Part shown: positions 51,790-60,407 of the stretch, piece by piece | Numbering within the stretch: position 1 is the stretch's first letter | Layout: each line of letters starts with the position of its first letter | Assembly: GCA_016869735.1 (NCBI GenBank) | Contig: VGDL01000016.1 | Span: 1-61,350 of the forward strand | Length of the DNA stretch: 61,350 nt | Source of the DNA: Alphaproteobacteria bacterium | Lineage (GTDB): Bacteria > Pseudomonadota > Alphaproteobacteria > Acetobacterales > Acetobacteraceae | Direction of reading: 5' to 3' | The notes under the pieces: generated by a model | Databases searched by the model: none | What the model was told of the DNA's origin: nothing | What the model saw: only the letters and a program-made list of their open reading frames with translations | Program-made: the position numbers and the translations under genes

Positions 51790-52416
51790 CTACGGCTTCA
51801 CACTTTCCCAGACCCAGCCACGCTTGGCGCGATCCGTCTTTTGCCAGGCTTCGATCTGATCCTTAAGCCGCAGCGTCAGCGCAATATCATCAAGCCCTTC
51901 CAGCAGCGCATCACGCTTGCGCGCGTCAATGCTGAAGGGGATTTCCGCGCCTTCCGGTGTAATCACCACCTGGCGCACCAGATCAATGGCGGTGTGGCGC
52001 GCAACTTGGCTTGCTTCCGTCTCGGCGGCGATTTGCTTCACCACTTCCTCGGGCAGTGCAATCGGCAGCAGGCCGTTCTGAAAGCAGTTATTGTGGTAGA
52101 TATCGCCGAAGCTTGGCGCGATCACGCAGCGAATGCCCGCCCCCATCAGCGCCCAAACCGCACCTTCGCGCGATGATCCGCAGCCGAAATTGGCCCCCGC
52201 GAGCAGAATGGGCGCTTCCCGATAGGGCGCCTTGTTCAGCACGAAATCTGGGTTTTCCGAACCATCCGGCAGAAAGCGTAGATTCTCGAAGGCATAAGGC
52301 CCAAGCCCGGTGCGCCCGGTGCCGACCAGGCGTTGGATGCGAATGATCAAATCCGTATCCACATTGGCGCGCATCAGCGGTGCGGCAGGGCCAGCAAGTT
52401 TGGTGAATTTTTCCAT
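51790..52416 (-). CDS. leuD: 3-isopropylmalate dehydratase small subunit
   Basis: The 208-residue protein matches LeuD: 'MRANVDTDLIIRIQRL', 'ILLAGANFGCGSSREGAVWALMGAGIRCVIAPSFGDIYHNNCFQNGLLPI'. With LeuC it isomerises 2-isopropylmalate to 3-isopropylmalate in leucine synthesis. It lies 15 bases downstream of leuC on the same strand. The start follows a short purine run. Confidence 0.95.
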   Translation of the reverse strand: MEKFTKLAGPAAPLMRANVDTDLIIRIQRLVGTGRTGLGPYAFENLRFLPDGSENPDFVLNKAPYREAPILLAGANFGCGSSREGAVWALMGAGIRCVIAPSFGDIYHNNCFQNGLLPIALPEEVVKQIAAETEASQVARHTAIDLVRQVVITPEGAEIPFSIDARKRDALLEGLDDIALTLRLKDQIEAWQKTDRAKRGWVWESVKP

Positions 52417-52431
52417 GGTTTTGTTCCTGCC

Positions 52432-53835
52432 TTACGCCGCGAATTGCCGCACATCGGCAATGGCGCCCGCCAGCGCCGCCGCCGCCGCCATGGCCGGAGA
52501 TGCCAGATGCGTCCGAGCCCCCGGCCCCTGACGCCCAACAAAATTGCGGTTGGATGTGGAAACGCAGCGCGCGCTAGGCGGCACGGCTTCGCCATTCGCG
52601 GCGACACATAGCGCGCAGCCAGGTTCGCGCCATTCGAAGCCGGCGGCGGTGAAGGCGGCGTCTAGCCCTTCCGCTTCGGCTTCCTTCTTCACGCGCTCTG
52701 ATCCCGGCACCACCCAGGCCGTGACATGCGGCGCCACTTTGCGCCCGCGCAGCACGGCGGCGGCGGCGCGCAAATCCTCGATCCGCGAATTGGTGCAGGA
52801 ACCGATGAAGACCCAATCAATCTTGGTGCCTGCAATCGGCTGACCGGGCTTCAGGTCCATATAGGCCAAGGCGGCTTCATAAGCGGCGCGACGAATGGGA
52901 TCAGGCGCGGATGCTGGATCCGGCACGCGGCCGGTGACGGGCAGCACCTGTTCTGGGCTGGTGCCCCAGGTGATTTGCGGGGCGATATCCGCCATGGAAA
53001 TCATCAGATCGGAATCGAAGACCGCATCCGCATCACTCGGCAGGCTGCGCCAATGGGCGATGGCCGCATCCCAAGCAGCACCCTTGGGCGCGAAGCGCCG
53101 GCTAGCGAGCCATTCGTAAGTCACATCATCAGGCGCCACCATGCCCATCTTGGCGCCCATTTCGATGGATAGGTTACACAGCGTCAGCCGCCCTTCGACG
53201 GAGAGCGTACGCACCGCGGAACCGGCATATTCCACGGCGTAACCTGTGCCCGCACCGGTGCCGAAACGGCCAATGGCATGCAGGATCATATCCTTCGGCG
53301 TAACACCTGCCGGTGCAGCACCTTCAAAGCGAATCCGCATGCGCTTTGGTTTCTTCTGCGGCAGGGTTTGTGTCGCCAGCACATGGCGCAATTCCGATGC
53401 GCCAATGCCAAAGGCCAAGGCGCCAAGCCCGCCATTGGTGCAGGTATGGCTATCGCCACAGACCAGCGTGGTGCCGGGCAGTACAATGCCAAGCTCTGGC
53501 CCCATCACATGCACAATGCCATTGCCATCCTGGCCGAGATCGAAAAGCCTGACCCCGGTTTCGGCGGCGCGCTTGCGCAAGCCCGCGATCAGCTCTCCGC
53601 CCTTTGGGAAAGTTTCCGCCGTGCGCCCAGGTGTTGTGGCAACCGCATGATCCGGCGTGGCAAAGGCAAGTTCTGGATGGGGTATCTCATAGCCCGCTTC
53701 GCCCACTTCACGCAGCGCGCGCCCGCCGGAAAGATCATGCAACAGCACGCGGTCGCAATGCAGCAATGACCAGCCGGAGCCGAGTTCCGCGATCACATGC
53801 GGGTCCCAAATCTTGTCGAATAGCGTCGCGGCCAT
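52432..53835 (-). CDS. leuC: 3-isopropylmalate dehydratase large subunit
   Basis: The 467-residue protein matches LeuC: 'LFDKIWDPHVIAELGSGWSLLHCDRVLLHDL', 'VCGDSHTCTNGGLGALAFGIG' and the [4Fe-4S] ligands in 'IGSCTNSRIEDLRAAA' and 'PGCALCVA'. It carries the iron-sulfur cluster and most of the active site, with leuD downstream. The ATG at 53835 gives the usual N-terminus; the frame continues to 54204 but that part overlaps the divergent Bug gene. Confidence 0.95.
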   Translation of the reverse strand: MAATLFDKIWDPHVIAELGSGWSLLHCDRVLLHDLSGGRALREVGEAGYEIPHPELAFATPDHAVATTPGRTAETFPKGGELIAGLRKRAAETGVRLFDLGQDGNGIVHVMGPELGIVLPGTTLVCGDSHTCTNGGLGALAFGIGASELRHVLATQTLPQKKPKRMRIRFEGAAPAGVTPKDMILHAIGRFGTGAGTGYAVEYAGSAVRTLSVEGRLTLCNLSIEMGAKMGMVAPDDVTYEWLASRRFAPKGAAWDAAIAHWRSLPSDADAVFDSDLMISMADIAPQITWGTSPEQVLPVTGRVPDPASAPDPIRRAAYEAALAYMDLKPGQPIAGTKIDWVFIGSCTNSRIEDLRAAAAVLRGRKVAPHVTAWVVPGSERVKKEAEAEGLDAAFTAAGFEWREPGCALCVAANGEAVPPSARCVSTSNRNFVGRQGPGARTHLASPAMAAAAALAGAIADVRQFAA

Positions 53836-53934
53836 GATGCCCCCCTGATTCTTGACTTGGGCGCCATCCGCGCCGCACCGTCTGCCCCTATCACGCCGCG
53901 TCAAGGATGCGCGGTCAAGCTGGGGAGGGATGAG

Positions 53935-54906
53935 ATGGCACTGATCACGCGGCGCAGTCTGGCAGGCTTGGGATTGGCGGCGCCGTTCCTGGCGCGGCAG
54001 GCTTGGGCGCAGGGCAGCTACCCGGATCGGCCCGTGCGCATGATTGTGCCCTATAGCGCGGGCGGTGTCGCGGATACGATTGCGCGCATCATTCAGCCAA
54101 AAGTGGCGGAACATCTCGGCCAATCTTTCATCATTGAAAACCGCACCGGCGCATCGGGTTCGATTGGCGCCATGGCCGTGGCGCAAAGCCCGGCTGATGG
54201 GCACACCTTCTTGTTTGAAGGAGCCACTTTCGCGACGCTGCCGTTGGTCAGCCGCAGCCTACCGATTGACTACACCTCGGCCTTCATTCCTGTCGTGCAG
54301 GTCACAACCCAGCCCTATATGCTTGGCGTGCGCGCGGGCTTTCCGGCGCGTGACCTGGCTGGGTTTGTCGCAGAAGCCAAGCGCCGCCCCGGAGAGGTTA
54401 CCTATGGCACGCCGGGGGTCGCGCATATCGGCCATTTCATGGGCGAATTGCTGCAATTGATGGCCGGCATCAAGCTGGAACATATCCCCTATCGCGGCGG
54501 TGCCGATGTGGCGCGCGAATTGGCCGGTGGGCGGCTGGATGCGGGTATTATCTCCTATTCCAGCCTGCGGCCCGCAGTGGAACGCGGCACGACTTTGCTG
54601 GCCAGCACGGCGGCTGAGAGGCAAGCGAGCCTGCGCCAGATTCCGGTGATTGCTGAGACCTATCCCGGCTATGAACTGGTGTCCTGGACGGGCTGTTTTG
54701 CCCCGGCCGGCACGCCGGTAGCCGCGCAGAATCGCTTTGTCGCGGCCATTCATCACGCGCTGAAAGACCCTGCCATTCAGGCACGGCTGGAAGCGACCGG
54801 GGCGGACCCGGTGATTTCCTCACCGGCTGCCTACGAGGCGGTGATCGCCAAGGACCGGGAAGTGGCGCGCCGCATTGTGGCCGCGACTGGGCTTTCGATA
54901 TCCTGA
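53935..54906 (+). CDS. Bug/TctC-type tricarboxylate-transporter receptor
   Basis: The 323-residue protein has a signal peptide ('LITRRSLAGLGLAAPFLARQAWAQ') and the Bug motifs 'VRMIVPYSAGGVADTIARI', 'FIIENRTGASGSIGAMAVA' and 'LEHIPYRGGADVARELAGGRL'. It is first in a plus-strand cluster with GST, CMD-family, second Bug and crotonase genes. GGGGAGGG precedes the ATG at 53935. It is divergent from leuC. Two Bug genes in one cluster suggest two related ligands. Confidence 0.9.
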   Translation: MALITRRSLAGLGLAAPFLARQAWAQGSYPDRPVRMIVPYSAGGVADTIARIIQPKVAEHLGQSFIIENRTGASGSIGAMAVAQSPADGHTFLFEGATFATLPLVSRSLPIDYTSAFIPVVQVTTQPYMLGVRAGFPARDLAGFVAEAKRRPGEVTYGTPGVAHIGHFMGELLQLMAGIKLEHIPYRGGADVARELAGGRLDAGIISYSSLRPAVERGTTLLASTAAERQASLRQIPVIAETYPGYELVSWTGCFAPAGTPVAAQNRFVAAIHHALKDPAIQARLEATGADPVISSPAAYEAVIAKDREVARRIVAATGLSIS

Positions 54907-54930
54907 CTGGGCTGGGCTGGGCTGGGCTGG
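54907..54930 (+). repeat. CTGGG pentanucleotide repeat
   Basis: Nearly five head-to-tail copies of CTGGG follow immediately after the Bug gene stop, a short slippage-prone microsatellite in the gap before the GST gene. Confidence 0.85.
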
Positions 54931-54987
54931 ACAGGCGGGGCGTGAAGGCGGAAGCTTTTGCCCGAGGAAACGAACCGGAGCTGCCAA

Positions 54988-55614
54988 ATGGCCACTACCG
55001 GCAAGATGCGACTGCATTGGTCGCCAAGATCACCCTTTGTGCGCAAGGTGATGATTGCGGCGCATGAACTGGGCTTGGCGGATCAGATTGAAACGACACG
55101 CACGCGCGTTGCGACGAACCAGGTTCATAAGGGGCTGCTGAGCGACAATCCGCTGGGCAAGATTCCAACGATGCTTCTGGCTGATGGCACCATCCTGTAT
55201 GATTCGGTGGTGATCTGCGAATATCTGGACAGTATCGCCGCAAAGCCGAAGCTTTTTCCGGCGGCGGGCGCGGCACGGTTCCAGGCGCTGCGCCGCCATG
55301 CACTCGGCGATGGCTATCTTGATATGTTGCTGATGTGGCGCAATGAAGCGGGGCGCGCCGCGCCAAATCCCGGCATGATCGAGGGCTGCGAATTGAAGCA
55401 CGCGGCCACGATCAAGGCGCTGGAAGCCGAGGCACCGGCGCTGGCGCGTGACGATTTCGGCATTGGGCATATCGCGATTGCCTGTGCGCTTTGTTACCTC
55501 GATTTCCGATTTGAGGCATTGCAATGGCGCAAGGGCGCACCGGCGCTGGCTGAATGGCAGGCGGCGGCTGTCGCGCGGCCTTCCTTCCTGGCTACGCCTG
55601 TGGTGGATGATTGA
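54988..55614 (+). CDS. Glutathione S-transferase family protein
   Basis: The 208-residue protein has an N-terminal thioredoxin-like GST domain ('RLHWSPRSPFVRKVMIAAHELGL', 'NPLGKIPTMLLADGTILYDSVVICEYLD') and a C-terminal helical domain with 'DFGIGHIAIACALCYLDFRF'. The Ser in 'SPRSPF' is the likely catalytic residue. It may conjugate or isomerise a substrate of this cluster. The ATG at 54988 is preferred with GGAG upstream; an in-frame TTG at 54958 is less likely. Confidence 0.88.
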   Translation: MATTGKMRLHWSPRSPFVRKVMIAAHELGLADQIETTRTRVATNQVHKGLLSDNPLGKIPTMLLADGTILYDSVVICEYLDSIAAKPKLFPAAGAARFQALRRHALGDGYLDMLLMWRNEAGRAAPNPGMIEGCELKHAATIKALEAEAPALARDDFGIGHIAIACALCYLDFRFEALQWRKGAPALAEWQAAAVARPSFLATPVVDD

Positions 55615-55616
55615 TC

Positions 55617-56228
55617 ATGCCGCGCATTCCGCTGCCCGGCCCCGAGGAAATGAACCCGGCACAGCGGCGTGTGCATGATGCGGTTGTCAGCGGGCCGCGC
55701 GGCACGCTGATTGGGCCCTTGCGTGCAGCCATCCACAACCCTGATCTGGCGGAGCGTTGGTCAGCGCTTGGGGAGATTTTGCGCTTCCGCACATCCCTAC
55801 CCAAGCGCCTTTCCGAATTGGCCATTCTGGTAACAGGGCGGCGCTGGACCAGCCAGGTTGAATGGTGGGTCCATGCCCGCGCCGCAGCCGAGGCAGGGCT
55901 TTCGCCCCAAGCTATTGAGGCCATGCGCCAGGGCAAGGTGCCTGTGTTTGGCCATGATGAGGAAGCGCTGGTCTATCGTTTCGCGCGTGCCTTGCAGCAA
56001 ACCGGCGAAGTGCCGCGCGATGTTTACGATGATGCTGTGGCGCGCTTCGGTGTGGCCGGCGTGGTCGAACTCACGGCGTTGATTGGCTATTACACCATGG
56101 TTTCCATGACGCTGAATGCGCATGAAATTCCATTGCCTGAAGGGGTGAAGGCGCCGCTTGAAGCGCCGGCCCATGGCGGCTTGCATGAATTGCCGGAACT
56201 GAAAACAAAATCGGAGGGACAGTCATGA
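55617..56228 (+). CDS. Carboxymuconolactone decarboxylase family protein
   Basis: The 203-residue protein has the CMD fold: 'PKRLSELAILVTGRRWTSQVEWWVHARAAAEAGLSPQAIEAM', with the Glu...Trp...His pattern of decarboxylase-like members, and 'VVELTALIGYYTMVSMTLNA'. The CxxC of AhpD-type members is absent, so a redox role is unlikely. It starts two bases after the GST stop and overlaps the next Bug gene by four bases (ATGA). The substrate is unknown. Confidence 0.87.
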   Translation: MPRIPLPGPEEMNPAQRRVHDAVVSGPRGTLIGPLRAAIHNPDLAERWSALGEILRFRTSLPKRLSELAILVTGRRWTSQVEWWVHARAAAEAGLSPQAIEAMRQGKVPVFGHDEEALVYRFARALQQTGEVPRDVYDDAVARFGVAGVVELTALIGYYTMVSMTLNAHEIPLPEGVKAPLEAPAHGGLHELPELKTKSEGQS

Positions 56229-57190
56229 AGCTTACTCGCAGAAGCGCGCTTAGCCTTATGGCGGCCATGCCTTTGCCCGCCTTGGCGCAGGCATTTCCGG
56301 ATCAACCCATCAAGCTGATTGTGCCTTTCCCGCCTGGTGGCCCGGCGGATATCATTGGTCGCTTGATTTCGCGGGTCATGGGCGAAAGGCTCGGCAAGCC
56401 GGTGGTGGTGGAAAACCGCTCGGGCGGGGGGGGCCTAGTGGGCATTGAAGCCGTGGCACGGTCACGCCCCGATGGGCTAACAATTGGCCTTGCCAGTTCT
56501 GGCGTGCTGACGGTGCAGCCGCATCTGATGCAGCAAATGCCCTTTGATGCGCTGCGCGATCTGGCGCCGATTGGCATGGTGATTTCCGTGCCGCAAATCC
56601 TGACCGTCAACCCCAACCTGCCGGTGCGTGACCTGCGCGCATTCATTGCCCGCACCAAGGCAGAGCCGGGCAAGCTTTCCTATGCTTCCGCAGGCATTGG
56701 TTCGTCATTGCATATGTCGATGGAATTGCTGAAGCAACTGAGTGGCATTGATGTGGTGCATGTGCCCTATCGTGGTGCGGCACCGGCAGTTACGGATGCG
56801 GTGGCGGGGCGCATTGAAATTCTGATGGCTGATGTGCCGGCCATCCTCTCGCAAATCCGCGCTGGTACCTTGCGCCCGCTTGGCATCAGCGCGGCAAAGC
56901 GGTTGGATATTCTGCCCGATCTGCCAAACCTGGTCGAAGCCGGCCTGCCTGAGATGATTTGTGATACCAGCTACGGGTTGGTGGCACCCGCCGGCACCCC
57001 GGCTGAACGTATCACGCTATTGCGCAATGCGATGGTGGCTGCGTTGAACGATCCTGAAACGCGCCAGGCCTTCGCCGCGCAAGGCGGCACATTGGTTGGC
57101 AGCACGCCGGATGAATTCACCCAAGCCATTCGTGAAGGCAGCGCGCGCTGGGGCCGGGTGGTCCGCGCTGGAAATATCAAGTTGGAGTAG
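56225..57190 (+). CDS. Bug/TctC-type tricarboxylate-transporter receptor
   Basis: The 321-residue protein has a signal peptide ('MKLTRRSALSLMAAMPLPALAQA') and the Bug motifs 'IKLIVPFPPGGPADIIGRLIS', 'VVENRSGGGGLVGIEAVA' and 'VVHVPYRGAAPAVTDAVAGRI'. Its start overlaps the CMD gene stop, and the crotonase gene follows after three bases, so these three genes are tightly linked. The ligand may be the substrate of this small catabolic set. Confidence 0.91.
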   Translation: MKLTRRSALSLMAAMPLPALAQAFPDQPIKLIVPFPPGGPADIIGRLISRVMGERLGKPVVVENRSGGGGLVGIEAVARSRPDGLTIGLASSGVLTVQPHLMQQMPFDALRDLAPIGMVISVPQILTVNPNLPVRDLRAFIARTKAEPGKLSYASAGIGSSLHMSMELLKQLSGIDVVHVPYRGAAPAVTDAVAGRIEILMADVPAILSQIRAGTLRPLGISAAKRLDILPDLPNLVEAGLPEMICDTSYGLVAPAGTPAERITLLRNAMVAALNDPETRQAFAAQGGTLVGSTPDEFTQAIREGSARWGRVVRAGNIKLE

Positions 57191-57193
57191 CCC

Positions 57194-57976
57194 ATGAACC
57201 CCTTTCCTGATTTGCAAGCCTTCAAGGTCAGCATCACCGATCACGTTGCGACGGTGATGATTGCGCGCCCGCCCGTGAATGCGCAAAACAGCGCCTTTCG
57301 CGATGAAATCACGCGCATCTTTGATGCCTTCCACGAAATGCCCGAAGTGCGTGCGGTGGTCTTGACAGGCGAAGGGCGCAATTTCTCTGCCGGGGCGGAT
57401 TTGAAGGACAGGCCGGACGTGACGCGGCAAGGCGCCTTTCCGCGCCATAACCGCCTGGTGCGGGCCGGCTTTGATTGCGTCATGGAATGCGGTAAGCCGG
57501 TGATCGCGGCAGTGAATGGTGCGGCGATTGGCGCGGGCTGCGTGCTGGCCTTGGTCTGCGATATTATCGTGGTAGCCGAAGACAGTTTCATGTCCATGAC
57601 CGAGGTTGAAGTGGGCCTTGCGGGTGGAGTGCGCCATGTGCTGCGCCATTTCGGGCAATCCAATGCGCGGTTGATGCTCTATACCGCGCGGCGTTTTCAT
57701 GGGCCGGATCTTTATCGCATGAATGTCGCTTCCGCCTGTGTGCCGCAGGATCAATTGCTGGCGACGGCGCAGAGGATGGCGGCCGAGATTGCTTCCAAGG
57801 TGCCGCTTGCGGTGGAAGCCGCCAAGCGCGGCTTTACCCTCACGGAATATCTGCCGCTATCTGAAGGCTACCGCTACGAACAGACGCAAACCGCGGCGCT
57901 GTCGCGTACGGAAGATACACGCGAAGCGCAGCGCGCTTTTGCGGAAAAGCGCAAGCCGGTCTTCAAGGGGCGCTAG
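57194..57976 (+). CDS. Enoyl-CoA hydratase/isomerase family protein, one Glu missing
   Basis: The 260-residue crotonase-fold protein has 'FSAGADLKDR' (CoA-binding loop), an oxyanion stretch 'AAIGAGCVLALVCDIIV' and 'MTEVEVGLAGG'. The first catalytic Glu of hydratases (GGGCEL in related enzymes) is Val here; the second Glu region is kept. It could therefore be an isomerase, a retro-aldol/decarboxylase-like enzyme or a hydrolase rather than a hydratase. It follows the Bug gene after three bases and converges with the FliJ-like gene after four. Confidence 0.85.
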   Translation: MNPFPDLQAFKVSITDHVATVMIARPPVNAQNSAFRDEITRIFDAFHEMPEVRAVVLTGEGRNFSAGADLKDRPDVTRQGAFPRHNRLVRAGFDCVMECGKPVIAAVNGAAIGAGCVLALVCDIIVVAEDSFMSMTEVEVGLAGGVRHVLRHFGQSNARLMLYTARRFHGPDLYRMNVASACVPQDQLLATAQRMAAEIASKVPLAVEAAKRGFTLTEYLPLSEGYRYEQTQTAALSRTEDTREAQRAFAEKRKPVFKGR

Positions 57977-57980
57977 CCTG

Positions 57981-58373
57981 TCAGCCAGGCTTGCGCGCTG
58001 CCTCATCCATCACATTCTGTTCGCGGCGCGCTTCTTCGCGCGCTGCCGCCGCGGCGCGGTTTTCGCGAAGCTTTTCCACCACGCGTTCGGCGGCGCGCGC
58101 ATCTGCCAGAATCTGCCGCTGGTGATCGGTTTCCTGCCGCGCGCGTTCCTGCGCTTCCTCGGCCATCGCACGATCATCCAGCGCCTTCTGGATAAAGGCG
58201 CCGAGGTTCGGGTTCCAGCCTTCAGAATGTTCCTGCCGCAGCGCCTGTTCGGCGGCGGCCACCGATTGCTGCGCGGCGGCCTCGGCGGCCAGTTTTTCGG
58301 CTAGCGCACGCCGTTCCGCCTGGGCTTCCAGACGGCGAAGCTTTTGCAGGATTGCCAGGGGGTTTTTCGCCAT
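57981..58373 (-). CDS. FliJ-like coiled-coil protein
   Basis: The 130-residue protein is almost wholly helical and coiled coil ('LQKLRRLEAQAERRALAEKLA' onwards), with a C-terminal 'REEARREQNVMDEAARKPG' that resembles the end of flagellar export chaperone FliJ. Its length is slightly below FliJ (about 147). FliJ escorts export chaperones at the flagellar ATPase FliI. No flagellar genes are nearby, so the name is tentative; a generic helical protein is the alternative. Confidence 0.6.
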   Translation of the reverse strand: MAKNPLAILQKLRRLEAQAERRALAEKLAAEAAAQQSVAAAEQALRQEHSEGWNPNLGAFIQKALDDRAMAEEAQERARQETDHQRQILADARAAERVVEKLRENRAAAAAREEARREQNVMDEAARKPG

Positions 58374-58530
58374 ATCGCCTTAGGTAAAGCGTCACGCCCG
58401 GCCTTCCAAGCCCCCAGAGTGCCATTCGACGCGATGCGCCGCTTGGGGCATGATGATGGTCTATATTGGTCGGAACAAAATCCGCCGCGCCTTAGGGGCT
58501 TGTGCCCTTGGCGGGCTGAGTGGGGGAACC

Positions 58531-59385
58531 ATGCTGGAACATGTCGGCGGCATTGACCATTGCATCGTACTGGTCAGGGATTTGGACAGGGCGGCTGAGA
58601 CTTTCGCACGCGCCGGCTTCACCGTAGCGCCGCGTGGCGTGCATTCCGCCCATATGGGCACCGGCAATAATTGCGTGATGCTTGAGAAGGACTACTTCGA
58701 AATTCTTGGTGTGCTGACACCAACGGAAGCCAACGCCAAATGGCGCGCTGTGCTGGAATCCCGCGAAGGCATGACCGCGATTGCCATGCGCGCGCATGAT
58801 GCCGAGAAAGGCGCGGCTGAGGTCGCGGCACGCGGCATTCCGACCATGCCGGTGATGCGCTTCGGCAGGCCCGTTGATATGCCGGATGGAACGCGCACTG
58901 AAACGCGCTTCAATACCTTTCATCTGGCGGACCCTGTCGCGCCAGGTTTGCGGATGTTTGCCTGCCAGCATCTCACACCGGGTGCCACCTGGGTGCCGGG
59001 CAGCATGACCCATGCCAATACTGCCAAAGGCCTGACGGGGATTGAGGTTTTGGCTGCTGACCCCGCAGGCGTTGCTGTTTCCATCGCCAAATTGCTGGAT
59101 AGCGCACCGGAAGCAATGGGTGATGGATTGCTGCGCGTGGCCACTGGCGCCGCGCCAATCCTGGTGCTGAACCGCGCCGCACTTGCCGCGCGCTATGGTG
59201 CGCTTGATCTGGCCGGCTTGTCTGATTCCGGGCCGGTGACGCTCGGCATTACGGTGGCTGATCTGGCGGCGGCGCAAGCCTGTTTGACCAAGGCGGGTTT
59301 GCCCTTCAGCGCCATCCCGGGCGGCGGTATTGCGGTGCCAGCGGTGGCGGCCCATGGGGTTATCCTGGCGTTCCGCGCTGGATAA
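58531..59385 (+). CDS. VOC/glyoxalase-like domain protein
   Basis: The 284-residue protein has a vicinal-oxygen-chelate fold of the glyoxalase-like PF13468 type: 'GGIDHCIVLVRDLDRAAETFARAGFTVAPRG' with the first metal His, 'YFEILGVL' with the Glu, and a second half ending in 'ADLAAAQACLTKAGLPF'. It may be a dioxygenase- or lyase-like enzyme; the substrate is unknown. The ATG at 58531 is preceded by GGGGG; the frame from 58450 lacks such a site. It is followed by a short open frame and the ltnD-like gene. Confidence 0.82.
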   Translation: MLEHVGGIDHCIVLVRDLDRAAETFARAGFTVAPRGVHSAHMGTGNNCVMLEKDYFEILGVLTPTEANAKWRAVLESREGMTAIAMRAHDAEKGAAEVAARGIPTMPVMRFGRPVDMPDGTRTETRFNTFHLADPVAPGLRMFACQHLTPGATWVPGSMTHANTAKGLTGIEVLAADPAGVAVSIAKLLDSAPEAMGDGLLRVATGAAPILVLNRAALAARYGALDLAGLSDSGPVTLGITVADLAAAQACLTKAGLPFSAIPGGGIAVPAVAAHGVILAFRAG

Positions 59386-59394
59386 GACGTTGCC

Positions 59395-59481
59395 ATGCCT
59401 TCGATGGATAAATTACAGCGTATTGTGCTGGTGCTGATGGTGATCACGGCGCTGGTGCAGGTATTGCGCGCGCTTTTTTAA
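59395..59481 (+). CDS. Candidate 28-residue small membrane protein
   Basis: An ATG-to-TAA frame between the VOC gene and the ltnD-like gene encodes 28 residues: a short polar start 'MPSMDKLQR' followed by a single hydrophobic helix 'IVLVLMVITALVQVLRALF'. This is the look of small membrane proteins, but there is no good ribosome site and no homology can be checked here. It fills nearly all the gap between the neighbours. Confidence 0.3.
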   Translation: MPSMDKLQRIVLVLMVITALVQVLRALF

Positions 59482-59496
59482 AAAGGGAATCTTCTG

Positions 59497-60399
59497 ATGC
59501 GTGTTGGCGTGATTGGTTTGGGCAGCATGGGCATGGGCGCGGCGCTCAGCCTGTTGCGGGCCGGGGTGCAGGTGACGGGCTGCGATCCCCGTGCAGCGGC
59601 GCGCGATGAATTCAGTGCAGCCGGAGGCAGTGCCGTCGCCAAAGCCAGCGATTTGCCGGCGGGGATGGAAGCGCTGGTAGTGCTGGTGGTGAATGCCGCA
59701 CAAACCGAAACCGCAGTTTTTGGCCCTGATGGCGCGGCATCACATATGGCGAAGGGTGCAGTGATTATTTCCTCCGCCACCATGGCGCCAGATGCGGCGC
59801 GCGCACTGGCCGCCAAGGCGGAAGCAGCAGGCTTGCTTTATCTTGATGCGCCGGTCTCGGGCGGTGCGGTCAAGGCGCGTGCGGGTGAAATGACGGTGAT
59901 GGGCGCGGGCAGTGATGCTGCCTTTGCCAAGGCCGCACCTGTGCTTGAGGCTATCGCCACCAAAGTCTGGCGCTTGGGTTCCGAAATTGGCATCGGCGCC
60001 ACGGTGAAGGTGGTGCATCAATTGCTGGCTGGCGTGCATATTGCCGTAGCAGCCGAGGCGATGGCGCTTGGCATTCGCGCCGGCGCCGATCCGCAAGCGC
60101 TTTATGATGTTGTCACCAGCGCGGCAGGCAATTCCTGGATGTTCGAAAACCGCATGGCACGTGTATTGACCGGCGATGATGCACCGCGCAGTGCTGTTGA
60201 TATTTTCGTGAAGGACCTAGGGCTGGTGAATGACATGGCGCGTGGCCTGAATTTCCCGGTGCCCTTGGCCGCGCAAGCGCAGCAGCTTTTCACCGCCGCG
60301 CGCGCCATGGGCCAGGGCAGCGCGGATGATGGCTTTGTCATTCGTGTCTGGCAGGCGCTGACGGGGATTGATCTGCCAGGGGATACCAAAAAAGACTGA
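59497..60399 (+). CDS. ltnD: L-threonate dehydrogenase-like (beta-hydroxyacid dehydrogenase)
   Basis: The 300-residue protein has the NAD loop 'RVGVIGLGSMGMGAALSLLRAG', the substrate loop 'YLDAPVSGGAVKARAGEMTVM' and the catalytic Lys in 'GATVKVVHQLLAGVHIAVAAEAMALG'. The stretches 'SAAGNSWMFENRM' and 'SAVDIFVKDLGLV' are typical for LtnD, which oxidises L-threonate (or related four-carbon acids) to the 2-keto acid. The usual LtnD partners (OtnK, OtnC, OtnI) are not in the window, so the substrate is uncertain. It converges with the cupin gene. Confidence 0.82.
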   Translation: MRVGVIGLGSMGMGAALSLLRAGVQVTGCDPRAAARDEFSAAGGSAVAKASDLPAGMEALVVLVVNAAQTETAVFGPDGAASHMAKGAVIISSATMAPDAARALAAKAEAAGLLYLDAPVSGGAVKARAGEMTVMGAGSDAAFAKAAPVLEAIATKVWRLGSEIGIGATVKVVHQLLAGVHIAVAAEAMALGIRAGADPQALYDVVTSAAGNSWMFENRMARVLTGDDAPRSAVDIFVKDLGLVNDMARGLNFPVPLAAQAQQLFTAARAMGQGSADDGFVIRVWQALTGIDLPGDTKKD

Positions 60400-60407
60400 T
60401 GCGCCTT

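Noticed and set aside
53836-54204. N-terminal extension of the leuC frame.
   Set aside because: It overlaps the divergent Bug gene, has no ribosome site and is not part of LeuC.
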